Source of the DNA: Polaromonas sp. SP1
GTDB taxonomy: Bacteria; Pseudomonadota; Gammaproteobacteria; Burkholderiales; Burkholderiaceae_C
NCBI RefSeq assembly: GCF_003711205.1
Contig: NZ_CP031013.1
Coordinates: forward strand, 992,001 to 1,056,000
Length of the DNA stretch: 64,000 nucleotides
Direction of reading: 5' to 3'
Made by a program: the position numbers and the translations under genes. The notes beneath the pieces were generated by a model, which saw nothing but the letters and a program-made list of their open reading frames with translations, had not been told where the DNA came from and did not search any database. Of this stretch, positions 25,869 to 34,511 are shown in pieces (positions within the stretch are counted from its first letter, which is position 1; each line of letters opens with the position of its first letter).

Positions 25869-27865
25869 CAGTAAGACAAGGTGGTGACGAGAAACACGCC
25901 ACCGGCCCGCGAGGCCCCGCTGACGCGCCAGCGGTACTGCAGCGCAACGTCCAGGTAAGAGCGCGGCGCGTTGTAGACATCTTCGCGAAACCAGTAGCGC
26001 GCGCTGATGCCGGGCCCGATGCCCACAGAACTGCGCGAGATGGCAGTCGAATTGTAGTCGGCCGCTGCGGACACATGCGGAAACACCACCCACTTGCCGG
26101 ACTCGCCGACCCGGATACTGCGGCCGACATCTGCCTGCGCCAGGCCGTAGGTTTGCCCCGCAGAAAGATAACGCCCGATCTCGGCCGAATACCGGCTGGT
26201 CCACCATGAAGACTGGTCCACGCGCAAGTCACCGCCGGTGCCGCCGGAATAACCCAGCTGGGCCAGCCAGTCGTCACGCCCGCCGGAGGGCGCAAACACC
26301 CGACTGATGGAGCCCACGAGGTTGACATCGGTGAAGGGCTTGTGGCGTATGCCGATGGCTGTCTGCAGGGTCTTGCTGCCGGTCGTGCCGCCACCCTTGC
26401 TGTACAAGGTTTCAAAGCCGCGCGCAAACACCTCGGTGTAGCGGCCGTTCCTGAAGCCCCAGGGGCGCCAATAAGCCTCGGCGCCGGCCTGCAGGCTGTC
26501 GGTGGCGGTGCCCGGCGGCAAGCCCAGCCCCGACACCCCGCCGCGGTAGCTGAGCGAGGCGATCGCCCCGAACTCGCGCGAGACTTCCGCCACCGCACGC
26601 CGTGTCTCAAACACCTGCTGCGGTGTCAGCGCCAGCTTCTGCGCATTCGCATCGTCGATGCTGCGCTTGAAATACCCGATCGCCTGCGCGTCTTCGCCCA
26701 CCCGCACTGCCGCAAAAGCGGCATCACGCCAGGCGGTGTTGGCCAGCTTGCCTGACGCATCGGCGCGGTTGAAGGCTTCGAGCCCCTGTGCATCGTCCCC
26801 CACACGAACGGCCAGGTAGGCGCGCTCCACGTCGGACAGGCTGGCCAGCGACCCTGCGGCCTGGGCCTGCTCAAAGCGCAGGCGAGCCTGGTCCGTCAGC
26901 CCCAGCTCGGCCAGCAGGTTGATCTCGGTCGCGACGGGCAGCCCGCCCAGGCGCAGCGCTGCCTCAAAGTCTTCGCGCGCCGCGGCTTGCAGGCCCATGC
27001 GCTGGCGAATCAGCCCGCGCTGCATGTACAGCGAAGCATCCGGCGCGTCGGCAATCGCAAGCCCTGCCTGCTGCTCGGCCTGCGGGTACTGCCCGCTGCG
27101 GTACAAGGAATTCACCATCAGCAACCGGTAGTCGCGGTTGCCCGGAGACAGCGCAAGCGCCTGCTCGGCCTTGCCGGCAGCGCCCGCAAAATCCTGGCGC
27201 TCAAAGTCCTGGTAGGCGGCGGCGCCCACAGCTTGCGCCTGCGCATCGGCCATGCGCCGGCGCAGCGGCCCTTGCTGGGCTGCCAGGCGGCCGTCATCCC
27301 CGGCAACAGCGACAGCCTGCGTAATGGCCTGGTCCGCCTCGGGCAGGCGCCCGGCCGCGGCCAGCGCATTGACCTGCAGCAACCGGTAGTCGCGGTTCAG
27401 CGGCGCAAGGCGCACCGCCTCTTGCGCGGCAATCACCGCAGCCGCGTAGTCCGCGCGGTCATAGGCTTTGTAGCCGGCGTCGGCAGCCGTGAAAGCCGGG
27501 TCGGGCGCAGGCGCCGCGGATGGCAGAGGGCCAGCGTCGGGACGCGTAGCCTGCCGCGCCGAAGGCGTTACACGGTTCGCGGGCGCCGCGCGGCCTGCAC
27601 GCGCTGCCGGCCGGCTCTGCGCCGCGTCCAGCTTGCGAATGAGCTCCTGCAATTGCACGGCGTCGGGCCGCAAGCGCAGCGCCTCATTGGCCTTGCCCCG
27701 TGCATCCGCATAGTCACCGCGCGCAAAGGCCTTGTATGCGGCATCCGCCAGCACCCAGGCCGGCCCCGTCAAAGGCAGGTCCGACTGCGCGTGGACGGTC
27801 GTCGTGACAGCCGCCATGGCCAGCAGGGACAAGGCCACCGCACGTTTTCCAAAGGAGTTTTTCAT
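25868..27865 (-). CDS. NfrA-like TPR/outer-membrane polysaccharide export protein
   Basis: The protein has 665 residues with a signal peptide (LSLLAMAAVTTTVHA). TPR units fill about residues 35-430 (for example YADARGKANEALRLRPD and FAGAAGKAEQALALSPGNRD). A C-terminal domain of about 235 residues, rich in aromatic-alternating strands (GAEAYWRPWGFRNGRYTEVF onward, ending VALQYRWRVSG and LVTTLSY), matches the NfrA C-terminal domain. In E. coli NfrA is the outer-membrane receptor of phage N4 and works with NfrB to produce a surface glycan. Together the TPR scaffold and barrel resemble PgaA/BcsC exporters. It starts 2 bp after the glycosyltransferase gene. Confidence 0.82.
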   Translation of the reverse strand: MKNSFGKRAVALSLLAMAAVTTTVHAQSDLPLTGPAWVLADAAYKAFARGDYADARGKANEALRLRPDAVQLQELIRKLDAAQSRPAARAGRAAPANRVTPSARQATRPDAGPLPSAAPAPDPAFTAADAGYKAYDRADYAAAVIAAQEAVRLAPLNRDYRLLQVNALAAAGRLPEADQAITQAVAVAGDDGRLAAQQGPLRRRMADAQAQAVGAAAYQDFERQDFAGAAGKAEQALALSPGNRDYRLLMVNSLYRSGQYPQAEQQAGLAIADAPDASLYMQRGLIRQRMGLQAAAREDFEAALRLGGLPVATEINLLAELGLTDQARLRFEQAQAAGSLASLSDVERAYLAVRVGDDAQGLEAFNRADASGKLANTAWRDAAFAAVRVGEDAQAIGYFKRSIDDANAQKLALTPQQVFETRRAVAEVSREFGAIASLSYRGGVSGLGLPPGTATDSLQAGAEAYWRPWGFRNGRYTEVFARGFETLYSKGGGTTGSKTLQTAIGIRHKPFTDVNLVGSISRVFAPSGGRDDWLAQLGYSGGTGGDLRVDQSSWWTSRYSAEIGRYLSAGQTYGLAQADVGRSIRVGESGKWVVFPHVSAAADYNSTAISRSSVGIGPGISARYWFREDVYNAPRSYLDVALQYRWRVSGASRAGGVFLVTTLSY

Positions 27866-27867
27866 GG

Positions 27868-30003
27868 TTAATTCGCTGGTTGCACACGCGACAGTTCGGC
27901 GTGCATCTGTCGCTGCTGATTGACAACCCGCTCGATGACGTCGCGCAGGAGAACACCCTGGTCGACCAGGTAGTCGCCGACACGGCCGTGGCGGTCGGGG
28001 CGGTAGGTCTGCATCGCATTTTCAAAAACCTGGCGCTTGAGCAGGCCTTGCTCTACCAGCATGTCACCGAGCAAAGGCACACCGGGCACGCCGCCGTTCA
28101 CTCTGGAGAAACTGTCATCGACGCCCCTGAGCAAGCGCAGTCCGATGGCCAGTTCGCTCTCGCGCACGATGCGCTGCCTGGGTTCAACACCGAAGATTTC
28201 CACGAGCTCGCTCACCGCCTCGTCCGGCAACGGTGTCACCACAGCCAGGATGGGCTGGCTGCCGGGATCAAGCCCTATATAGATGGCCCGAAAGCGCGTG
28301 CCGAAATCCTTGGGCGTGGCGCCCGCATGGTCCATGACCAGCGCTTTGGTCAACTTCGTGCGTACCAGGCCCGACTGGTACGCGATGGCTTCGGCCAGCG
28401 TTTCCTCGTCGAGCCAGCCATTGGAAATCAGGATCTGGCCCAGCGGCATCTCGGTGAGCGCCTGCTCCTTGAGCGCCTTGCTCAGCATCTCCTCGTCCAC
28501 CGCCTTCCACGACTGCAGCAATTCGCCCAGCCGCTGGCGGCGGCGCAGCAGCTGGCCGCCGGTGGGAAAGTCATGCATGGTCTTGTCCCACGCCAGCGCC
28601 TTGCCGCGAAAGAGGTAAGACAGATAGAGGCGCCAGGCGCGCGCTACGGCCATGAAATTGACGAAGTTGCTGACCACCATGCGCGGCAGCGACATCAGGC
28701 CGTGCTCCCAGCCGTAGAGCGTGGTGGTGAAGTAAATGCGGTGCCCGCAGCGGATGATCAGCGACACCGCGTTCAGGTAAATCAGCACGCGCCACCAGCT
28801 GTTCTCGGCAAACAGCGAGGGATAGAACACACTCCACCAGCCCGTCGCCAGGCCGATGTGAAACACCAGGAACTGCAACACCAGCACATAGGCCAGCACG
28901 TTGACCAGCGCGGTGATGGTGCTTTTGCGGTCACGCAGCAGCAGGTAGCGTGCGGCCAGCGAGCCCTGCCAGGCGATCTGCTCCCAGCTCTGCAGGCCGA
29001 TTCCCAGCACCCAGCGCGCTTTTTGGCGGTAAGCCTGGCGGAAGGTATCCGGGAAAAATTCCCGGACCGACAGCGGCATGCGCACCAGCACTTCACGCTT
29101 GGGTTTGGAGCCGAACCAGGCCGTCCGCGCCACCCGGAAGCCGACCGGAAACACGCCGAAGATGGCCTGCATGCCCAGTTGCCCCAGGCGGTTGCCGACG
29201 TCGTAATCCTCGGTCAGGCTGTCCGTGTTGAAGGGCTTGTTGCGCGTGGAGCCGACCAGCGCCTTCAGGGCGCGCCTGGAAAAGCAGGTCCCGACACCCG
29301 CGGACGGCACGACGCCGGCCACGCTCTCGCGCACCACCATGTCTTTGGCATGGCTCTCGGCGAACTCGTCCATGTAGGTTCCGGCCACCAGCTCGTACCA
29401 TTCGCGCTCGAGCGAGGCGACCGGCAACTGGATCATGTCCTTGCGCGGGAGCAGGTAGTTGAAGAACTTCAGCTCCAGCGGGTGCAACACATCCTCGCTG
29501 TCGTGCAGCACCACGCCGGCGAACTCCATGCCGTGCTCTTCCTCATACGCAAAAATGGCCTGCACCACCCAGTTCAGGCAGTCGGCCTTGCAGGTGGGCC
29601 CGGCGTGCGGCACTTCCACGCGATGCAGCTGCTTGTAGCGCTTTTGCATGCGCTCGACTTCTTCGATGGTTTTTGCATCGTTGACATAAGTGCCGACAAA
29701 CACCACATAGTTCTGGTACTCCAGCACCTCGACCATGTTTTCGATCATGGCTGCGATCACGTCGTATTCGAGCCATGCAGGAACCATGATGGCCAGCGTC
29801 TGCTCACTCTTTTCGCGCAGGTGCTCCGCGGTCATGGGTGCATATTTGCGCTTGACTGTGAAGGAGCGGAAAACGCGCCGCGTCCAGTACCAGGCGTCGA
29901 TGAAAAGGTCGTCGACCGAAGAGATGAAAATCAGCACTGCGACTATCGCGGCCAGCATCTCCAGGGCCGCGTAGTAGTTGGCGGTAAAAAGTGTCCAGAT
30001 CAT
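27868..30003 (-). CDS. NfrB-like processive glycosyltransferase with MshEN c-di-GMP-binding motifs
   Basis: The protein has 711 residues. A membrane helix (12-29) precedes a GT2 domain with the processive synthase set: DSED (168-171), TED (264-266) and QKARW (327-331). Three or four membrane helices follow (about 365-460). The C-terminal 220 residues hold MshEN-type motifs: RLGELLQSWKAVDEEMLSKA from 491, PLGQILISNGWLDEETLAEA from 520, and looser copies LLGDMLVEQGLL (644) and RVGDYLVDQGVL (674). MshEN pairs bind c-di-GMP. The E. coli NfrB makes an amino-sugar glycan used by phage N4 and responds to c-di-GMP. Here a UDP-ManNAc supply gene lies upstream. Substrate is inferred. Confidence 0.87.
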   Translation of the reverse strand: MIWTLFTANYYAALEMLAAIVAVLIFISSVDDLFIDAWYWTRRVFRSFTVKRKYAPMTAEHLREKSEQTLAIMVPAWLEYDVIAAMIENMVEVLEYQNYVVFVGTYVNDAKTIEEVERMQKRYKQLHRVEVPHAGPTCKADCLNWVVQAIFAYEEEHGMEFAGVVLHDSEDVLHPLELKFFNYLLPRKDMIQLPVASLEREWYELVAGTYMDEFAESHAKDMVVRESVAGVVPSAGVGTCFSRRALKALVGSTRNKPFNTDSLTEDYDVGNRLGQLGMQAIFGVFPVGFRVARTAWFGSKPKREVLVRMPLSVREFFPDTFRQAYRQKARWVLGIGLQSWEQIAWQGSLAARYLLLRDRKSTITALVNVLAYVLVLQFLVFHIGLATGWWSVFYPSLFAENSWWRVLIYLNAVSLIIRCGHRIYFTTTLYGWEHGLMSLPRMVVSNFVNFMAVARAWRLYLSYLFRGKALAWDKTMHDFPTGGQLLRRRQRLGELLQSWKAVDEEMLSKALKEQALTEMPLGQILISNGWLDEETLAEAIAYQSGLVRTKLTKALVMDHAGATPKDFGTRFRAIYIGLDPGSQPILAVVTPLPDEAVSELVEIFGVEPRQRIVRESELAIGLRLLRGVDDSFSRVNGGVPGVPLLGDMLVEQGLLKRQVFENAMQTYRPDRHGRVGDYLVDQGVLLRDVIERVVNQQRQMHAELSRVQPAN

Positions 30004-30024
30004 GGCGGTTTCCCTGGGCCCGGC

Positions 30025-32286
30025 CTACAGCGCGGAGTCCTTCTCGGCCGACTTGCGGCGGCGTACCCGGCTGGCAAACACCAGCAGCGCGATCATGAAG
30101 ACCACGCCGAGGATGGGCAGCATCCACCAGTAACCGCGGGCGAGCAGCCAGGGGCCGGCGTTGTCACCCACCGCCTTGCGCCCCGCCGGGTCTGCCATGT
30201 TCATTTCCGTCAGCAATCCGTTCGGGCCGATGACGGCGATATCGCCGGCGCCCAGCAGGAGGGGCTTGTCCAGCGCAGGCGACTGCCCGGCCACGGTGCG
30301 ATAGAGCACGCCGCTGTCGCCGCCGGCCTTGACGACTTCAACGATCGCGATCTTGTCCAGCCCCTTGATGTCGATGACCGCGCCGTCGCTGCCGCCGTCC
30401 ATCACCAGCCGGCCTTCTTCGAGCGTCACCCTGGACTTCGCGTCCTTGAAAGGCAGTTCCATCGCAAGGAAGGCGCCGCCCGGCGCAGGCACGGCGTCGC
30501 CGGTCACCGCCGTGAACCGGGCCTTCATGGGCGATACGCCGGTCGTCGACGCCAGGCGTATCACGCGCGGCAGCGAGGCAGTCGCATCCGCCAGGTAGGC
30601 GGCAGGAACCATCACATGCGCACCGGCGGCATAACGCGCCACCATGCCGGTGAAATCAGCAGAGGGGTCGGCTTTCTCCAGCAGCATGCGGCTGCTCGGC
30701 AGCACGGACACCGGGTAGGGCTCAGGCGTTTCGCGGCAACGGTCGCTGGCCAGCTGGCGCACAAAGGTGACGCGCAGGGTGTTGCGCGACGCCAGGGCAT
30801 ACGCGGGGATGCGTGCGGTCACGCTTTCAACTTTGCCGTTGGCGTCCATCTGCCGGGCGCCCAGCAGGATGTCGTTCAGGAACACCGAGACCACTGGCGG
30901 GGTGCGCGCCGCGCTCGGCGCGGCGGCAACATCCAGCACCAGGCTCGAAGGCAGGCGGCCGTCGGCGGCCACTGCGCCAATGTCAAAGCTGGCATTCCAG
31001 TCGGCGTGCGACAGCACATCGAAGCTGCCGGGCTTGCCGCCCAGGTATTTCAGGGAGACGGCGGATGCATCGCCCGCCGGGTCGGCCGCGCTGCGCACCA
31101 GCAAGGACGACGCAACAGCAATGCGATTCCAGTAGGTGCTGAACATGCCGGCGGCCTGCGCGCCGGCATCCGCCGCCACCACGATGGCCGGGTTGCCGAA
31201 CGCTTGCGACAACCGGATTTCACCGGCGGCGGCGGGCTGCGCGGCGGGATCGAGCGCGCGCGTGCGCCACTCGGCAAAGCCGGCGACCGCATCCGGCGCA
31301 GCCGTTTGCAGCTGGCCTCGCAGCGCGTCCAGGGAGGCTGCCATGCCGGTGGTCAAGGCCTTGTCGGCAATGACAATGTCGGCGCGCAGCGGGCTGCCGG
31401 CGCCCAGTGACAGCAAGGCGCCCACTTCGGCGGCGTCCTTGAGTTTGTAGCTGCCGCCCTGGGCCAGCGCGGCGAAGGCCGGAATGCCGCGCAAGGCGGC
31501 CGGCACGGCCAGGCCGTCCAGGTTCACCGTGTCACCCACCGCGGGCAGCGCAACCACCCTGGCGCGCTTGCCGGCCCGCTCCAGCGCCACACCCATGCGC
31601 CAGGCCGAGTCGTAAGCACCCGAGCTCAGGTTGTTCGAGGAAATCAAAATCACCGGCGCCGACGGCAAGGCGCCCCATGCGGTCGTCAGGTCGCGCACCG
31701 CGCTGCCGTCATAGCGATAGGTAAAGCGCGAGTCGGGTTCGATGCGCAGCACATTGCCGGCCGCGCGGCCGTCGGTACATTGCCACTCCGCGCCCATGGC
31801 GCTGCTCCAGTTCAGGCCCATGCGGACAAACCCGCTGGGCCGCGGCGAGCCGTCGACGCCCAACACCAGGCTGGCGTCGCCCTTGTCTTGGGCCATCGGC
31901 CGCGACGACACCGGGTAGGAGTCGAGCGACACCACGAAGCTGGTGCGCCCGCCGTCTGCACGCATGTAGTTGGCGTTGAGCTTGATCTCGCCGGCGCTGA
32001 TCGGCACGTTCGCGGGAACGGGCAGGTACAGCTCACGCACGGTTTCGGGTGCGCCCAGCACCAGCGGCCCCTTGAAGCCGAGGTCGGCAAAAGTGATTTC
32101 GCGCGACACCCAGCGGTCTGCCGCCAGGCGCCTGAAGACCTCGGCAGCGCTCGCCGCCGGGCCGGCCGCGGCAGGGGCGGGGGCCGGCTGGCCATTGGTC
32201 AGCAGCGGCAGGCATGCCGCAAAAAGCAGGCCGGAGCCGCGCACAAGAAGCGGCAGGCGTGTGGGAAGTTTGGGCAGGGTAGTCAT
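30025..32286 (-). CDS. BcsB-like periplasmic polysaccharide synthase subunit
   Basis: The protein has 753 residues with a signal peptide and a single C-terminal helix (PILGVVFMIALLVFAS) followed by a basic tail (RVRRRKSAEK). Segments such as ELYLPVPANVPISAGEIKLN, PVILISSNN, KYLGGKPGSFDVLSHADWNAS and VSVFLNDILLGARQM match the cellulose-synthase BcsB family (carbohydrate-binding plus flavodoxin-like repeats). In cellulose synthesis BcsB caps the synthase pore in the periplasm. No bcsA-PilZ, bcsC or bcsZ gene is present; the only synthase is the NfrB-like protein 21 bp downstream. The pairing of BcsB with NfrB is the noteworthy point. Confidence 0.82.
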   Translation of the reverse strand: MTTLPKLPTRLPLLVRGSGLLFAACLPLLTNGQPAPAPAAAGPAASAAEVFRRLAADRWVSREITFADLGFKGPLVLGAPETVRELYLPVPANVPISAGEIKLNANYMRADGGRTSFVVSLDSYPVSSRPMAQDKGDASLVLGVDGSPRPSGFVRMGLNWSSAMGAEWQCTDGRAAGNVLRIEPDSRFTYRYDGSAVRDLTTAWGALPSAPVILISSNNLSSGAYDSAWRMGVALERAGKRARVVALPAVGDTVNLDGLAVPAALRGIPAFAALAQGGSYKLKDAAEVGALLSLGAGSPLRADIVIADKALTTGMAASLDALRGQLQTAAPDAVAGFAEWRTRALDPAAQPAAAGEIRLSQAFGNPAIVVAADAGAQAAGMFSTYWNRIAVASSLLVRSAADPAGDASAVSLKYLGGKPGSFDVLSHADWNASFDIGAVAADGRLPSSLVLDVAAAPSAARTPPVVSVFLNDILLGARQMDANGKVESVTARIPAYALASRNTLRVTFVRQLASDRCRETPEPYPVSVLPSSRMLLEKADPSADFTGMVARYAAGAHVMVPAAYLADATASLPRVIRLASTTGVSPMKARFTAVTGDAVPAPGGAFLAMELPFKDAKSRVTLEEGRLVMDGGSDGAVIDIKGLDKIAIVEVVKAGGDSGVLYRTVAGQSPALDKPLLLGAGDIAVIGPNGLLTEMNMADPAGRKAVGDNAGPWLLARGYWWMLPILGVVFMIALLVFASRVRRRKSAEKDSAL

Positions 32287-32308
32287 GGCGTTATTCCTTG
32301 GTATCGCG

Positions 32309-32433
32309 GGGTATCGGGTTCGGGTATCAGGTCAATCTGGTGACCGGGTCATCGGGGCATCGGGTCATCGGGCGTTGCGGCGCCGGTCGCGGCAAACAGC
32401 ACAAACTCCGGCGGTTCCGAAGGGCCGCCGGAG
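32309..32433. other. Intergenic spacer with degenerate GGTCATCGGG repeats and a 9-bp perfect hairpin
   Basis: Between wecB and the bcsB-like gene, 32309-32371 holds imperfect tandem units around GGGTATCGGG / GGTCATCGGG. At 32406-32414 and 32425-32433 there is a perfect 9-bp stem (CTCCGGCGG with CCGCCGGAG) and a 10-base loop. No U-run follows on either strand. It may attenuate transcription between wecB and the downstream genes. Confidence 0.5.
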
Positions 32434-32458
32434 GTGTCCGTGCAATGGGCCTGCAAAC

Positions 32459-33574
32459 TCAAGCGAGTTCAGGCAGTGCAGCGGATTGGGTGGCAAACGA
32501 AGTGGCCAGGGCGGCCACAATCTGCCGCGAGGCAGTACCGTCGCCGAACGGGTTGCCGGCCTGCGACATCCGCGTGTAGGCCGCCGAGTCCGTCAACAGC
32601 CTAAGGGTTTCGCGCACGATCACCGGGCGCGACGCGCCGATCAGCAGGGCGCAGCCCGCATCAACCGCTTCGGGCCGTTCGGTTTCATCGCGCAGCACCA
32701 GCACCGGCACGCCAAACGTGGGCGCCTCTTCCTGCAGGCCGCCGGAGTCGGTCAGCACCAGGCAGGCATCGACTAGCGCCTGCTGCATCTGTGTGTAATC
32801 GAGTGGGGCCGTCAGCCTGACATTGGGCAGGCCGCCGAGGATGGCGTTGACGGGCTTCTGGATCACCGGGTTCAGGTGCACCGGGAACAGCACCTGGAGC
32901 TCAGGCTGCTGCCTGGCGATCTCGGCGATGGCGCGGCAGATCTCGGCCACATCGTCACCCCAGTTCTCGCGCCGGTGAACCGTCACCAGCAGATGGCCCC
33001 GCCCGGACACCGAGCGTTTGATGTCGTGGCGTTTGCAGGCCCAGTTCTGGGCGTCGATCACGGTGTTGCCCGTAACGTGGATTTTTGCGTCGGCAATGCC
33101 CTCGGCCTGCAGCGCGGCCTGGGCGCCCTGCGTGGGCGCAAAGTGAAATTGCGCCAGGCGGCTGATCATCTGCCGCAAGCCTTCCTCAGGAAAAGGCCGG
33201 TTGAGGTTGTAGGTGCGAAGGCCCGCCTCGACATGCGCCAGCGCAATGCGATGGTAGAAGGCTGCCAGCCCACCCTGAAAAGCGCTTTCCGTGTCGCCCT
33301 GAACGATCACCAGGGACCAATCCCGCTGCAGCATCACTGCGTCCAGCTGTTGCCGGCAGCCCATGCTGAACTCCAGCAGGCTGGCGCCGCTGCGCTTAAG
33401 CGAGATGTCGGGCGTCACATCAAAGCAGTCAAATACCTGCTGGGCCATTTCGGCGTGCTGGCCGGTGTGCAGCCATTGCACGCGGGCCCACGGCGCTTCA
33501 CGCAGCGCGTGATAGACCGGCGCAAGTTTGATGATTTCGGGGCGCGTGCCCGAGACGATGAGGATGTTTTTCAT
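32459..33574 (-). CDS. wecB: UDP-N-acetylglucosamine 2-epimerase (non-hydrolysing)
   Basis: The protein has 371 residues. It has the WecB motifs SGTRPEIIKLAPV at the N-terminus, HVEAGLRTYN, VTVHRRENWG and LTDSGGLQEEAPTFGVPVLV with the UDP-binding and catalytic residues. It converts UDP-GlcNAc to UDP-ManNAc. In E. coli WecB is needed for the NfrAB-dependent N4 receptor glycan, so its place ahead of the bcsB-like/nfrB/nfrA genes fits supply of the precursor. The gene is preceded by a small RRM-like gene on the same strand. Confidence 0.93.
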   Translation of the reverse strand: MKNILIVSGTRPEIIKLAPVYHALREAPWARVQWLHTGQHAEMAQQVFDCFDVTPDISLKRSGASLLEFSMGCRQQLDAVMLQRDWSLVIVQGDTESAFQGGLAAFYHRIALAHVEAGLRTYNLNRPFPEEGLRQMISRLAQFHFAPTQGAQAALQAEGIADAKIHVTGNTVIDAQNWACKRHDIKRSVSGRGHLLVTVHRRENWGDDVAEICRAIAEIARQQPELQVLFPVHLNPVIQKPVNAILGGLPNVRLTAPLDYTQMQQALVDACLVLTDSGGLQEEAPTFGVPVLVLRDETERPEAVDAGCALLIGASRPVIVRETLRLLTDSAAYTRMSQAGNPFGDGTASRQIVAALATSFATQSAALPELA

Positions 33575-33672
33575 ATGCCTGCTTTTGAAAGGTGATGGAG
33601 GGATTCATCGGCCTGAAAGCGGCAAACGAAAGAGGACGGGAAGTAAAAAGAACTCCAGGCAAAGCCCGAAGC

Positions 33673-33966
33673 TCACGCTGCGCGGGCCGCAATGCCCGCG
33701 TTGCTTGCAGCCTCCTGGCTGTGAAGATCCACAATCACCACCAGGTCGCCGCCAAAACGGCCGACGCCCAGCTCGCTGATCAGTTGCTGCTCCTGTTCGG
33801 CCGAATCCATGCGCAAAAAGCACAAGGCCTGGCGTTTGCCGGCATGCCCGGCGGCAAGAATGTCCAGCCTGGCGATAGAGCCGAAACGGGAACAGACGGA
33901 CAGCAGCGCCGGTCGCAGGGCGCCAATGTCGGGGAAGCCATTGAGTTGATCGAGGGTGGTGTCCAT
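33673..33966 (-). CDS. Small RRM-like protein of unknown function
   Basis: The protein has 97 residues. A strong RBS (GCAGGAAG) precedes its ATG. The stretch ARLDILAAGHAGKRQALCFL followed by EQEQQLISELGVGRFGGDLV gives an alternating beta-alpha-beta pattern, with aromatic/hydrophobic ladder residues like an RNA-recognition motif, but RNP1/RNP2 are not canonical. I do not recognise a named family. It is the first gene of the leftward cluster containing wecB and the nfrB-like gene, 98 bp ahead of wecB, so it may act post-transcriptionally on that operon. This is inference. Confidence 0.6.
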   Translation of the reverse strand: MDTTLDQLNGFPDIGALRPALLSVCSRFGSIARLDILAAGHAGKRQALCFLRMDSAEQEQQLISELGVGRFGGDLVVIVDLHSQEAASNAGIAARAA

Positions 33967-34409
33967 GTTTACTTCCTGCTAAATATTGGGTCGCTTTCGC
34001 CTTCACTTCTCTATAAGTTGAAAACTTAAGTACGAACATCAATGTAAGAAGCGATTCCAGGGGAAACACTGAGCGAAAGCCTCCCACCCATGTAGGACGA
34101 ACCCTCGCCGCCTGCCCGAATCGTGACTTTCACCCGCATTCGCCATAAACCCAAGATACGGCTTGTAGCGCTTGTTGTCTGTTCGGCACCGAACTTGCGC
34201 GTCCTGCTCAAATGCGCGTTCTTATGTAGGACGAGGCGAAGGACGGCACGCGAACAGCTGCGGCAATCAAAGTGGCTTGTGTTGAGAGGGAATCTGCGCT
34301 TGTCCTACCTTGGCGAGCGCTAACGGATGTCAGTCGTTTGCCTGACAGGCTGTTGTGATGCATGAGCTGACTTGTCTGAAAAGCAGCTGGCGCAACCCAC
34401 GGAGCCCCT
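33967..34409. promoter_or_regulatory. Divergent regulatory region of the EPS operon and the GGDEF-EAL gene
   Basis: No convincing gene lies in this 443-bp gap apart from a leader ORF at its right end. It holds TGTAGGACGA at 34091-34100 and again at 34225-34234, an inverted TGTCCTACC at 34301-34309, and AT-rich DNA near 34010-34035 (AAGTTGAAAACTT). A sigma-54-like element is listed separately. Confidence 0.5.
34184..34199 (+). promoter_or_regulatory. Candidate sigma-54 promoter
   Basis: The sequence CGGCACCGAACTTGCG has GGCAC, five bases, then TTGC, giving the GG-N10-GC spacing of a -24/-12 promoter. It faces the GGDEF-EAL gene, about 315 bp upstream of its start. A second, weaker GG-N10-GC (GGCACGCGAACAGC) lies at 34245-34258. 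The repeat at 34091 is at an enhancer-like distance. Confidence 0.4.
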
Positions 34410-34511
34410 ATGGCATTCATTACCTATCTCGCAGACAACCACAGCGCCGTTTCCCACACGCTGACCCCACAAGAGGCCGCGCATCCAGCGGCCACCAGGC
34501 GGGCTGGCTGA
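34410..34511 (+). CDS. Leader-type small ORF (33 aa) before the GGDEF-EAL gene
   Basis: A Shine-Dalgarno GGAG five bases before the ATG at 34410 opens a 33-codon frame (MAFITYLADNHSAVSH at the start) that ends with TGA at 34511. Three bases later comes the ATG of the GGDEF-EAL gene, which has no good RBS of its own. The arrangement suggests a leader peptide and translational coupling. It has no recognisable homology and no attenuator-type codon run. It could also be chance. Confidence 0.45.
   Translation: MAFITYLADNHSAVSHTLTPQEAAHPAATRRAG

Noticed and set aside
27880..31410. Very long plus-strand open frame (1176 codons) across the nfrB/bcsB region
   Set aside because: It is antisense to two well-recognised genes, has His/Arg/Gln-rich low-complexity composition, no domain motifs and crosses a gene boundary; it is an effect of high GC.
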